From Candidatus Egerieousia excrementavium (GTDB taxonomy: Bacteria > Bacteroidota > Bacteroidia > Bacteroidales > UBA932), in assembly GCA_017694275.1 (NCBI GenBank), contig JADINB010000127.1:1-18030 (forward strand): a DNA stretch of 18,030 bases, in the 5' to 3' direction. Below the pieces are notes generated by a model. The model did no database searches and was not told the DNA's origin. It worked only from the letters and a program-made list of their open reading frames with translations. How positions within the stretch are numbered: the stretch's first letter is position 1; each line of letters begins with the position of its first letter. The position numbers and the translations under genes were made by a program. This document shows, piece after piece, positions 1 through 8,055 of the stretch.

Positions 1-31
1 ACGGCGTTCCATGGCTGGAACAGAAAGGGAG

Positions 32-1234
32 ATGGAGAAAGGAATTTCATTATACGAGTTGCAGCAGCGGGTGAAGGAAGCGGTAGACGGCGCCATGAAA
101 GAGTTGCTGTGGGTGAGCGGAGAAATAAGCGAATTCAAGCAAAACTCCAACGGGCATTGCTACATGGAACTGGTAGACTATAACAGCGACCATGGAGTTG
201 TTGCGGCCAGGGCGCGTGCAGTTGTCTGGAGCAGGAATGCGGCCATGCTGCTCCCTTATTTCAAAACCCTGACAGGTTCTGAACTTGCCGCAGGCATGAA
301 GATCCTGGTCAAGGTTCAGGTACAGTATACGCCGCTATACGGGCTTTCCCTCAATATTCTGGATATAGAACCGACATTTACCGTAGGCGAGGCGGAGATA
401 AACCGCCGGAAGGTTATTGGCAGGCTCGAAAGCGAAGGCATGTTCGGCCTGAATGCCTTGCGTCCCCTGGCGGCCTTGCCAAGGAAGATAGCGGTAATCT
501 CTTCCGCGACTGCCGCCGGATACAGGGATTTTGTCAGACACCTTTCGAACAATGAGTGCGGAGCCGCGTTTTATATAAAACTGTTCAAAAGCCCGATGCA
601 GGGTGCGGATGCTCCCGGGGGGATAATCGCATCGCTTTACAAGATAGCGGACGAACTTGAGCAGGGAGAGGAGTATGATGCCGTGGCAATAATAAGAGGG
701 GGCGGCAGCGTGCTGGATCTGGCTTCTTTCGACGATTACAATCTTGCTCTTCATATTGCGCTGTTTCCCATTCCGGTCCTGACAGGCATAGGGCACGACC
801 ACGACTGTCACGTGGCAGACCTGGTGGCGTACAGGTTCCTCAAGACACCTACGGCTGTGGCAGACTATATTGTTGAACTGTATGCTGTCCAGCATGCACG
901 TATAGAGAGACTGGCGCTCAGGGCGGTGTCGGCGGCAAGGGAGATAGTTGACAGGCGCGGCAGGGAACTGGATCTCTGCCGCGCAAATCTGGTACATGCG
1001 GCCAGGGCCATACTGGAAAGGGAGAAGAGCCGGCTGGCTCTGGCTGAGTACAAAATCGGGGCCTTGAATCCTGCAGCCTTGCTGGAAAAGGGCTATGCGG
1101 TTGTGGCTGACTCTCAGGGGCGGCGGATAATGTCGGCCGGAGAGTTGCCGGAAAGCGGCCAGATAAGGCTTTTTATGAAAGACGGCATTGCAAGGCTGCA
1201 GATAAGAGTAATTGACATAACGGAAAATAAATAA
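32..1234 (+). CDS. xseA: Exodeoxyribonuclease VII large subunit
   Basis: This is the catalytic subunit of exonuclease VII, which degrades single-stranded DNA to oligonucleotides in the cytoplasm with several copies of the small subunit XseB. The N-terminal ~100 residues form the OB-fold part (ISLYELQQRVK, then VSGEISEFKQNSNGHCYMEL). The rest is the exonuclease VII catalytic domain, with LPRKIAVISSATAAGYRDF, IIRGGGSVLDLASFDD (R222-S226) and GIGHDHDCHVADLVA near residues 252-266, matching the conserved RGGGS and GHxxD...AD blocks. I chose ATG 32 because family similarity begins at ISLYEL just after it; an in-frame ATG at 11 would add seven residues. The protein has about 400 residues, somewhat shorter than E. 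coli XseA. The gene xseB follows after 5 bases, so the two are surely cotranscribed. The identification is secure; only the start is open. Confidence 0.95.
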   Translation: MEKGISLYELQQRVKEAVDGAMKELLWVSGEISEFKQNSNGHCYMELVDYNSDHGVVAARARAVVWSRNAAMLLPYFKTLTGSELAAGMKILVKVQVQYTPLYGLSLNILDIEPTFTVGEAEINRRKVIGRLESEGMFGLNALRPLAALPRKIAVISSATAAGYRDFVRHLSNNECGAAFYIKLFKSPMQGADAPGGIIASLYKIADELEQGEEYDAVAIIRGGGSVLDLASFDDYNLALHIALFPIPVLTGIGHDHDCHVADLVAYRFLKTPTAVADYIVELYAVQHARIERLALRAVSAAREIVDRRGRELDLCRANLVHAARAILEREKSRLALAEYKIGALNPAALLEKGYAVVADSQGRRIMSAGELPESGQIRLFMKDGIARLQIRVIDITENK

Positions 1235-1239
1235 CAGTC

Positions 1240-1452
1240 ATGGAAGGTAAACTGAGTTATGAGGAGGCGGTTGCGCAGCTTGAAAAGGTTGTCGGCGAAC
1301 TGGAGGCTCCGGATATCAATATGGATGTGGCTAAGGAGAGGCTTGGAAAGGCTGTGGAGCTTATAGATTTCTGCAAGAAGGAACTTGCAGGTTACAAGAA
1401 GGATTTTTCGGCCATTTTAGACAAGGAAGATGAAGATGAAAACGATGAATGA
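1240..1452 (+). CDS. xseB: Exodeoxyribonuclease VII small subunit
   Basis: This 70-residue protein is the small subunit of exonuclease VII. It shows the family pattern: SYEEAVAQLEKVVGELE, a short turn (APDINMDVAKE), then a second amphipathic helix (RLGKAVELIDFCKKELAGY), which form the helical hairpin that binds the C-terminal part of XseA. The tail is very acidic (DKEDEDENDE). The start lies 5 bases after the xseA stop. The 3' end overlaps the start region of the branching enzyme gene, which links nuclease and glycogen genes in one transcript. Length and position next to xseA support the call as much as the sequence does. Confidence 0.92.
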   Translation: MEGKLSYEEAVAQLEKVVGELEAPDINMDVAKERLGKAVELIDFCKKELAGYKKDFSAILDKEDEDENDE

Positions 1453-3442
1453 CGGTAAAGTGGAGATGTTTTACGAAAGGGATTCATACCTGCATCCTTA
1501 TGCGCGAGCCATAAGGGAGAGGTATATGCAGACCATAATACGCAGGGATGAAATAGCCGGGTATGGGGGCAGGATTGCAGACCATGTGAACAACCATCTC
1601 TATTACGGTGTCCACAAGGAGGGTGGAGAGTGGTGTTTCAGGGAGTATGCCCCAAACGCACGCAGAATATATGTGACAGGAGATTTCAACGGCTGGCGCA
1701 AACTGCCGGAATATGCAATGAAGAATATAGGGAACGGAAACTGGGAACTCAGGGTGGCGGCAGACAAGGTGCGCCATGGTGAGTTTTTCAAATGGTTTGT
1801 GGAGTGGGACGGCGGTTGCGGAGAGCGGTTGCCGCTTTATGCTACAAGGTGTGTGCAGGACGGTCAGACAAAACTTTTCGCCGCCCAGATATGGGCTCCG
1901 GAACAGCCGTACAGCTGGAAATACGGTTATGCTGGAGCCGTAAGGAATCCGCTTGTATATGAGGTGCATATTGGAATGGCTACAGAACGTTATGCGGTAG
2001 GAAGCTTCAATGAGTTTACAGAAAAGGTGTTGCCGCATGTCGTTGCTACAGGTTACAATACGCTCCAGATAATGGCCCTGCAGGAGCATCCGTATTACGG
2101 CTCGTTCGGCTATCAGGTCTCCAACTTTTTTGCATTGAGTTCACGTTTCGGCACTCCTGAGGATTTCAAGAGACTTGTGGATGCAGCGCATGAGCATAAG
2201 ATTGCCGTAATCATGGATATTGTCCACTCACATGCAGTAAAAAACGAACTGGAGGGTATTACGAATATCGACGGAAGCCATGGCAGCTGCTTTTTCCATA
2301 CGGACTGGAGAGGAGACCATCCTGCATGGGGTACGAAATGTTTCGATTACGGCAAGGATGCAACTGTCAGGTTTCTGCTTTCAAACTGCAAGTTCTGGAT
2401 GGAAGAGTACCATATAGACGGCTTCAGGTTCGACGGGGTGACAAGCATGCTGTATCTCGACCATGGGCTTGGAAAAGCCTTTACCTCATACGAAGATTAT
2501 TTCAGCCCCAATACAGACAATGATGCGCTTGTCTATCTTGGTCTGGCAAACATGCTTGTAAAGGAGATTAATGCAAACGGCTTTACAATTGCAGAAGACG
2601 TTAGCGGGATGCCCGGGCTTGCGGCTCCCGTTTCCGAGGGTGGAACAGGTTTCGACTACAGGATGAGCATGGGGATTGCAGACCACTGGATAAAATGGAT
2701 AAAGGAGCTCAAGGACGAACAGTGGGATGTGGGCAATATTTATTATGAACTTACAAACAAGAGGGCAGATGAACGGACAATAAGTTACGCTGAGTGCCAC
2801 GACCAGGCTCTGGTTGGAGACAAGACAATTATATTCAGGCTTATAGATAAAGATATGTATACCGATATGAATCTTGCTTCCAACAATATGGCGGTAGACA
2901 GGGGCATTGCGCTTCACAAGATGATAAGGCTTGTGACCCTGGCTACAGCTGCAGACGGTTACCTTACCTTCATGGGCAACGAGTTCGGCCATCCTGAATG
3001 GATAGATTTTCCAAGAGAGGGGAACGGCTGGTCTTACCATTATGCGAGAAGGCAGTGGTCGCTGTGTGAAAACGGGCTTCTGCGTTATTGCAAACTCTAT
3101 AATTTTGAAAAGAAGATGATACATCTCTTTGCGAAAAAGCATCTTCTGGCATCGCCTCCGGTATCCATATATAACGATATAGGCAGGCAGGTGCTGGCAA
3201 TGAGTCGTGGAGGATACCTTTTCATATTCAATTTCAGCCCTGTGAACTCCTATACTGATTACGGGGTGGAGTGCGAAGCCGGAAGTTATTCGATTGTGCT
3301 TGACACAGACTGGAAGGAATTCAACGGATTCGGGCGGAACGACAGGAAAATGGTCCATGAGACTTTTCCTGCAGCGAACGGAAAGAGCATGTTGAAACTG
3401 TATCTTCCGCAGCGTTCTGCATTTGTATTAAAAAAATCATAA
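1430..3442 (+). CDS. 1,4-alpha-glucan branching enzyme, eukaryote-type GH13 (GH13_8-like)
   Basis: Makes alpha-1,6 branches by transferring alpha-1,4-glucan segments during glycogen synthesis. A CBM48-like N-terminal domain (YYGVHKEGGEWCFREYAPNA, then VTGDFNGW) precedes the GH13 barrel. Catalytic blocks, numbered from base 1430, are region I DIVHSHAVKN, region II DGFRFDGVTSM with nucleophile D335, region III IAEDVSGMPG with acid/base E389, and region IV ECHDQALVGDKT with D458. These match the animal/plant/fungal branching enzymes (DVVHSHASKN, GFRFDGVTSM, AEDVSGMP, SHDQALVGDKT) better than E. coli GlgB. The length of 670 residues is also close to the eukaryotic enzymes. In-frame ATGs at 1430, 1436 and 1445 overlap the end of xseB; an AAGGA at 1423-1427 is best spaced for 1436. 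The exact start is uncertain, the function is not. The C-terminal all-beta domain ends in LYLPQRSAFVLKKS. Confidence 0.93.
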   Translation: MKMKTMNDGKVEMFYERDSYLHPYARAIRERYMQTIIRRDEIAGYGGRIADHVNNHLYYGVHKEGGEWCFREYAPNARRIYVTGDFNGWRKLPEYAMKNIGNGNWELRVAADKVRHGEFFKWFVEWDGGCGERLPLYATRCVQDGQTKLFAAQIWAPEQPYSWKYGYAGAVRNPLVYEVHIGMATERYAVGSFNEFTEKVLPHVVATGYNTLQIMALQEHPYYGSFGYQVSNFFALSSRFGTPEDFKRLVDAAHEHKIAVIMDIVHSHAVKNELEGITNIDGSHGSCFFHTDWRGDHPAWGTKCFDYGKDATVRFLLSNCKFWMEEYHIDGFRFDGVTSMLYLDHGLGKAFTSYEDYFSPNTDNDALVYLGLANMLVKEINANGFTIAEDVSGMPGLAAPVSEGGTGFDYRMSMGIADHWIKWIKELKDEQWDVGNIYYELTNKRADERTISYAECHDQALVGDKTIIFRLIDKDMYTDMNLASNNMAVDRGIALHKMIRLVTLATAADGYLTFMGNEFGHPEWIDFPREGNGWSYHYARRQWSLCENGLLRYCKLYNFEKKMIHLFAKKHLLASPPVSIYNDIGRQVLAMSRGGYLFIFNFSPVNSYTDYGVECEAGSYSIVLDTDWKEFNGFGRNDRKMVHETFPAANGKSMLKLYLPQRSAFVLKKS

Positions 3443-3459
3443 CAAATAGAAATTTAATG

Positions 3460-3467
3460 TATTTTTG
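3460..3467 (+). promoter_or_regulatory. Candidate Bacteroidota -7 promoter element upstream of the debranching enzyme gene
   Basis: The sequence TATTTTTG fits the TAnnTTTG -7 consensus used by the primary sigma factor of Bacteroidota. It sits in the 65-base gap between the branching and debranching enzyme genes, 40 bases before the ATG. No convincing TTTG -33 element lies at the usual distance, so this could be a weak or internal promoter for the downstream glycogen genes, or a chance match in an AT-rich spacer. Confidence 0.4.
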
Positions 3468-3507
3468 CGACGTGCAATTTTAACGCACTTTATTAAAAAT
3501 TAACGAA

Positions 3508-5442
3508 ATGGCATATTTGGAATTTAACAAGGAAGAATTGGTCAACCTTGAGTACTCCCTCAATAGGGAGATATTGTTGACCAACCGTGCCGGAGGGTAC
3601 ATAAACACCACAATCGTGGGCTGCAACACCAGAAAGTATCATGGACTTCTGGTTGTCCCCATCGCAAATTTCGCAAACGAAAGGCACATACTTCTTTCTA
3701 CTCTGCACGAATCCCTGATTCAGCATGGCAGTGCATTTAATCTGGGTATAAGCTCTTACGGAAAGGTTTACGAGCCCCGCGGGCACAAGTATATAATAGA
3801 TTTCGAGATGGATTATGCGTCTACCGTTACCTACAGGGTGGGTGGCATGATTTTCAGCAAGACTGTGATGTTCGTGCGCGAAACCGAGGAGGTGCTTGTC
3901 AAATATACGCTGATAGATGCCCATTCCGAAACCAGGTTGAGAATAAAGCCGTTTCTGGCTTTCAGAAATATCCATTCGCTTACACATGCCAACAGCAAGG
4001 CCAACACAAGGTATTCTGTTGCGGAGAATGGAGTAAGCTTCAAGTTGTACGAAGGGTTCCCTACTCTGTATCTTCAGCTTAACAAGAAGGGAGAATGGGT
4101 CGCCAATCCGGATTGGTATTACAACATAACCTACAAGGAGGAGAGCCGTCGCGGATTCGACGACAAGGAAGACCTCTTTGTTCCCGGCTATTTTGAACTG
4201 CCTGTCAAGAAAGGCGAGAGCATAATACTTTCTGCCTCCACATCTGAGGTGAAGCCAAGAAGCCTCAAGAGCCGTTTCGATGCAGAAGTTGCAAAGCGAA
4301 AGGACAATTCGAGAAACTGCTACGATGATTGTCTTAAGCTTGCAGGACAGCAGTGCGTCTTGAAGCAGAATGGCAAATATAGCGTATGTGCCGGATATAC
4401 GTGGGATTACGAAGATTTGAGATATTCGCTTATTGCCATTCCCGGACTTACAATCTACAACGACGGAGATACCAAGCATTTTGAGGCGGTAATAGAGAAT
4501 ATGCTTACCGAGAAGCGCGACAGACTGTTCAAGGCCGGAAACGAGCCTGACCTTCCCCTGTGGCTTTTCAGAACGTTGCAGCAGTATATAGAATATGGCG
4601 CTTCGGCAGAATATGTCTGGAAAAAGTACGGGCAGACACTCTCTGCTTTGCTGGATACTTATGTTGATGGTAGCAGAGACGAGATTGTCCTTCATGAAAA
4701 CGGTTTGTTGTGGGCCCAGAAAGAGAATACGGCCCTCTCATGGATGAATGTCTACAGCAACGGTGTTCCTGTAACGGAACGCTACGGCTATCAGGTAGAG
4801 ACCAACGCACTGTGGTACAATGCCCTCTGTTTTGCAGTGGCAATGGACGACAAATATGGCGGAGGACGCCTGAAAGACAAGTGGAACAGAGTCATAAACA
4901 GTATAAAGGCCAATTATACCAATTACTTCCTGATAGAGGGGCGCGATTATCTGGCCGATTTCTATAACGACAAGGGCAAGAACGATTTCATGCGTCCGAA
5001 CCAGCTCATGGCAGTGGCCGTTGAGTATTCTCCAATAGACGATGAGGTCAAGATGGCAGTTCTAAAGGCTGTAAGAAAAGAGCTTCTTACCGTAAGAGGT
5101 ATCAGGACACTTTCTCCCAAAAATCCGCTTTATAAGGCTGTATATGAGGGAGATCAATGTAGCCGTGACAATGCGCACCATAACGGATGTGCTTTCCCAT
5201 GGCTGCTCGGCCCTTATGTGGAGTCGATGATAAAGCTTCTTGGCAAGGATTGTGTTAAATCTTCAATGGAGTTGCTGAATGCTTTTGAAGAGGATATAAA
5301 TATTCATGGAATAGGCTCTGTAGCAGAGTTGTACGACGGTAATCCTTCGCACAAGCCTCACGGATGCATATCATCTTCTGTCAGTGTGGCGGAGATAATA
5401 AGAGGAAAATATTTGTTGAATAAAATAAATAAAGGAAAATGA
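3508..5442 (+). CDS. Glycogen debranching enzyme, amylo-alpha-1,6-glucosidase type (GH133-like)
   Basis: Expected to remove alpha-1,6 branch stubs left after phosphorolysis. The N-terminal ~260 residues match the bacterial/archaeal debranching N-terminal domain (LTNRAGGYINTTIVGCNTRKYHGLLV, given here in outline, near residues 25-50). Residues ~280-644 form the alpha/alpha-toroid glucosidase domain: AGYTWDYEDLRYSLIAIPGL, RPNQLMAVAVEYSP, FPWLLGPYVES, and VAELYDGNPSHKPHGC containing E607. At 644 residues it has the usual length. One oddity: family members normally carry a W-x-R-D-T block where this protein reads L-R305-Y306-S307, so the presumed catalytic Asp is replaced by Tyr. E607, at the second acidic position, is kept. 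The stop overlaps the next gene's ATG by 4 bases (ATGA). Family membership is firm; whether the activity is unchanged is uncertain. Confidence 0.88.
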   Translation: MAYLEFNKEELVNLEYSLNREILLTNRAGGYINTTIVGCNTRKYHGLLVVPIANFANERHILLSTLHESLIQHGSAFNLGISSYGKVYEPRGHKYIIDFEMDYASTVTYRVGGMIFSKTVMFVRETEEVLVKYTLIDAHSETRLRIKPFLAFRNIHSLTHANSKANTRYSVAENGVSFKLYEGFPTLYLQLNKKGEWVANPDWYYNITYKEESRRGFDDKEDLFVPGYFELPVKKGESIILSASTSEVKPRSLKSRFDAEVAKRKDNSRNCYDDCLKLAGQQCVLKQNGKYSVCAGYTWDYEDLRYSLIAIPGLTIYNDGDTKHFEAVIENMLTEKRDRLFKAGNEPDLPLWLFRTLQQYIEYGASAEYVWKKYGQTLSALLDTYVDGSRDEIVLHENGLLWAQKENTALSWMNVYSNGVPVTERYGYQVETNALWYNALCFAVAMDDKYGGGRLKDKWNRVINSIKANYTNYFLIEGRDYLADFYNDKGKNDFMRPNQLMAVAVEYSPIDDEVKMAVLKAVRKELLTVRGIRTLSPKNPLYKAVYEGDQCSRDNAHHNGCAFPWLLGPYVESMIKLLGKDCVKSSMELLNAFEEDINIHGIGSVAELYDGNPSHKPHGCISSSVSVAEIIRGKYLLNKINKGK

Positions 5443-6728
5443 GAGTATTAATGTTCGGATGGGAGTTTCCCCCTCATATAGCAGGCGGTTTGGGAACAGC
5501 CTGTTACGGACTTACAAAAGGGCTTGCAAAACATGATGTGGAGATACTGTTCGTGATGCCCTCGGCTTCGGGGGACGAAGATCAGTCTGCGGTGAGAATC
5601 GTGAATGCGAGCGACGTGCCTTTCACTCAAAGCTGGAGCGACATGAAGAGTTTTCTCAACAAGGTTGATTTTCTGAAAGTCTCTTCGAATCTTGTTCCCT
5701 ACATAGACCCTCAGCTCTATTCAGAATATGCAGGTTCGGTAATGACAAAATCGGAGTATGAGCAGTTTAAGGTAAAATATGGCTGCAAGTACAGATTTTC
5801 CGGCAAATATGGCGTAAACCTTATGGAGGAGGTTGCCAATTATGCCATGGTGGCGGCTACTATTGCCCGTGAAAACACCTTTGACGTGATTCATGCGCAT
5901 GACTGGCTTACCTATGCTGCGGGAATAGCGGCAAAGCGTGTTTCCGGAAAACCGCTGGTGATTCACGTCCATGCGACCGAATTCGACAGGAGCGGCGAGA
6001 ATGTGAACAGCCAGGTCTACGACATAGAGCGTATGGGCATGCTGGAAGCCGACAAGGTGATTACAGTGAGCAATCTTACCAGGAATATTGTCATAAACAA
6101 GTACGGAATAGATCCAAAGAAGGTGATTACCGTGCATAATGCCGTGGATTTTAACGAATTCAGGCAGGTAGATGTTCACAGGGGCGTAAGCGACAAGGTT
6201 ATAACCTTCCTTGGCAGGATTACCTTTCAGAAGGGTCCGGAGTATTTTATAGAGGCAGCGGCCAAGGTGCTTAAGAAGGTTTCCAATGTGCGTTTTGTGA
6301 TGGCAGGGAGCGGTGATTTGATGAACCGTTCCATAAGGCGTGTGGCTCAGTTGGGAATAGCAGACAGATTCCATTTTACAGGCTTTCTCAGAGGCAATGA
6401 CGTAAAGAAGATGTTTGCGTATTCCGACGTTTACGTGATGCCATCTGTTTCCGAGCCTTTCGGCATCTCTCCGCTCGAGGCCATGAAATCCAACGTGCCG
6501 ACAATAATTTCAAAGCAGTCTGGTGTGGCCGAGGTTCTCAAATATGCCATAAAGGTAGATTTCTGGGATATTGACGCCATGGCCGATGCAATGTATGGCC
6601 TGCTGACATATCCCGCCCTTTCGCAGATGAGCATCCGCTGCGGAGTGGAGGAGGTGAATGCACTCAAATGGGAGAATGCCGCTCTCAAGATAAAGGATGT
6701 TTATGCTGCGGCAATCAACGGTAATTAG
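5439..6728 (+). CDS. GT4-family glycosyltransferase, glycogen/starch synthase-like
   Basis: A 429-residue GT-B glycosyltransferase. The N-terminus (MFGWEFPPHIAGGLGTACYG) carries the Gly-Gly-Leu-Gly nucleotide-sugar-binding loop typical of starch/glycogen synthases and related GT4 enzymes. Further blocks are VIHAHDWLTYAAGI, HVHATEFDRSG, ITVSNLTRNIV and TVHNAVDFNEF. The C-terminal domain holds FLGRITFQKGPEYFIEAA and the E-x7-E motif SEPFGISPLEAM (E339, E347), where a retaining enzyme contacts the donor sugar. It starts inside the debranching enzyme stop (ATGA overlap), preceded by AAAGGAAA. Its position beside a GH57 gene in a glycogen locus suggests an alpha-glucan elongating or primer-forming role, but donor and acceptor cannot be read from the sequence. 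A second, GT3-type synthase lies downstream, so its task must differ or overlap. Confidence 0.85.
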   Translation: MRVLMFGWEFPPHIAGGLGTACYGLTKGLAKHDVEILFVMPSASGDEDQSAVRIVNASDVPFTQSWSDMKSFLNKVDFLKVSSNLVPYIDPQLYSEYAGSVMTKSEYEQFKVKYGCKYRFSGKYGVNLMEEVANYAMVAATIARENTFDVIHAHDWLTYAAGIAAKRVSGKPLVIHVHATEFDRSGENVNSQVYDIERMGMLEADKVITVSNLTRNIVINKYGIDPKKVITVHNAVDFNEFRQVDVHRGVSDKVITFLGRITFQKGPEYFIEAAAKVLKKVSNVRFVMAGSGDLMNRSIRRVAQLGIADRFHFTGFLRGNDVKKMFAYSDVYVMPSVSEPFGISPLEAMKSNVPTIISKQSGVAEVLKYAIKVDFWDIDAMADAMYGLLTYPALSQMSIRCGVEEVNALKWENAALKIKDVYAAAINGN

Positions 6729-6747
6729 AAACGAAAAACTTTACGAT

Positions 6748-8034
6748 ATGGAAAAATCATTATGCTTTTATTTTCAGGTACATCAGCCCGACAGATTGAG
6801 ACTGTACCGTTTTTTTGACATTGGCAACGATTCCAATTATTTCGATGATTTTGCCAACAGGACAATCTTGAACAGGGTTGCCCAGAGATGCTACCTCCCG
6901 ATGAATGCTATTCTGCTGGAATTGGTGAAAAAGTATAAAGGCAAATTCAAGGTGGCGTTTTCGATATCAGGCGTTGCCCTGGAGCAGTTCGAAAAATACA
7001 ACCCCGCGGTTCTGGACAGTTTCAGAAAGCTTGCCGATACTGGATGCGTAGAGTTTTTGGCAGAGACTTATTCGCACAGTCTTGCTTCGCTCAAATCTGA
7101 AAAAGAATTTGAAACTCAGGTAAAGCTGCATGCAAAGGCTGTAAAGAAATATTTTGGGGTGACTCCCACTGCCTTCAGGAATACGGAACTGATCTATTCG
7201 GATACGATAGGCGAAAAGGTCGCTTCAATGGGCTACAACGTGATGCTCACTGAGGGCGCAAAGCATATTCTCGGCTGGAAGAGCCCGAACTATATCTATA
7301 CAAATGCTATAAACCCCCGCTTGAAGCTGCTTCTCAAGAACTTCAATCTGAGCGACGACATTGCTTTCCGTTTCTCAGACAGAAGCAATCCCAACTGGCC
7401 TCTTACAAGCGAAAAGTATGCAGACTGGCTCTCCAAGTCTGAGGGTAACGGAGATATTATAAATCTCTTTATGGATTATGAGACGTTCGGAGAGCACCAA
7501 AGCCAGTCTACAGGCATCTTTGAGTTTATGAAGGCTTTGCCGGAAGCCGTTCTTAATAGGACCAACCTCAAGTTCAGGACTCCTTCAGAGGCGGCCGGAC
7601 TCCATCAGCCCGTAGCACCCCTCCATGTACCGTTTGCCATTTCATGGGCAGATGAGGAGAGAGATACGAGCGCATGGCTCGGAAACGAGTTGCAGAACGA
7701 GGCGTTCAACAAACTCTATGCACAGCAGGAGCGTGTTATAAAATCCAAGGATGAGGCCCTGATTGCAGATTTCAGGAAACTTCAGGAGAGCGACCACTTC
7801 TACTATATGTGTACAAAGTTCTTCTCAGATGGGGCTGTACACAAATATTTCAATCCTTACGACACTCCATACGAGGCATTTATCAATTACATGAATGTCT
7901 TGAGCGATTTTATAGTGAGGGTAGACCGTCTTTCTGACAGCAAGAAAAAAACTGCGGTGAAAGAGGGCGGGAAGGATTCTGCCGCTGCAAAGACCAGGAA
8001 AACTTCAACGAAAAAAACAACGGCAAAAAAATAG
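6748..8034 (+). CDS. GH57 family alpha-amylase-like glycoside hydrolase
   Basis: A 428-residue GH57 (beta/alpha)7-barrel enzyme acting on alpha-1,4-glucans by a retaining mechanism. Visible conserved regions are FQVHQPDRL near residues 8-16 (CSR1), FLAETYSHSLASL (CSR2), FRNTELIYSD with predicted nucleophile E147 (CSR3), and FMDYETFGEHQ with predicted acid/base D243 (CSR4). Both catalytic residues are therefore present, unlike the inactive GH57-like subgroup. Its length fits the alpha-amylase subgroup rather than the longer GH57 branching enzymes. Start 6748 is chosen because similarity begins with KSLCFYFQVHQP; an upstream in-frame ATG at 6697 would lie inside the previous gene. The last 31 residues (398-428) are a lysine-rich tail with no sign of folded structure. 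It may trim or transfer glucan chains made by the adjacent GT4 enzyme; that role is inferred from context. Confidence 0.88.
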   Translation: MEKSLCFYFQVHQPDRLRLYRFFDIGNDSNYFDDFANRTILNRVAQRCYLPMNAILLELVKKYKGKFKVAFSISGVALEQFEKYNPAVLDSFRKLADTGCVEFLAETYSHSLASLKSEKEFETQVKLHAKAVKKYFGVTPTAFRNTELIYSDTIGEKVASMGYNVMLTEGAKHILGWKSPNYIYTNAINPRLKLLLKNFNLSDDIAFRFSDRSNPNWPLTSEKYADWLSKSEGNGDIINLFMDYETFGEHQSQSTGIFEFMKALPEAVLNRTNLKFRTPSEAAGLHQPVAPLHVPFAISWADEERDTSAWLGNELQNEAFNKLYAQQERVIKSKDEALIADFRKLQESDHFYYMCTKFFSDGAVHKYFNPYDTPYEAFINYMNVLSDFIVRVDRLSDSKKKTAVKEGGKDSAAAKTRKTSTKKTTAKK

Positions 8035-8055
8035 TATTAACAGAATAAAGCAAAT

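Noticed and set aside
335..997. A 220-codon minus-strand open frame opposite xseA
   Set aside because: It is antisense to the xseA catalytic domain and shows no signal peptide, domain or start context.
2486..3358. A 290-codon minus-strand open frame opposite the branching enzyme gene
   Set aside because: Same reasoning: it overlaps the catalytic core of a well-conserved GH13 gene and its translation resembles no protein family.
3443..3507. Possible terminator hairpin in the gap before the debranching enzyme gene (GTGC...GCAC around 3473-3487)
   Set aside because: The stem is only 4 base pairs with a 9-base loop and no proper T-run follows, which is weaker than chance structures expected in such a spacer.
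3493..4695. A 400-codon open frame on the minus strand opposite the debranching enzyme gene
   Set aside because: It lies wholly opposite a gene with firm family motifs, its translation has no recognisable domain and an unnatural Cys/Tyr/Ile/His-rich composition, and no promoter stands before it. It is a by-product of codon bias on the plus strand.
5721..6374. A 217-codon minus-strand open frame opposite the GT4 gene
   Set aside because: Fully covered by a confirmed glycosyltransferase gene, and rich in His/Cys without domain structure.
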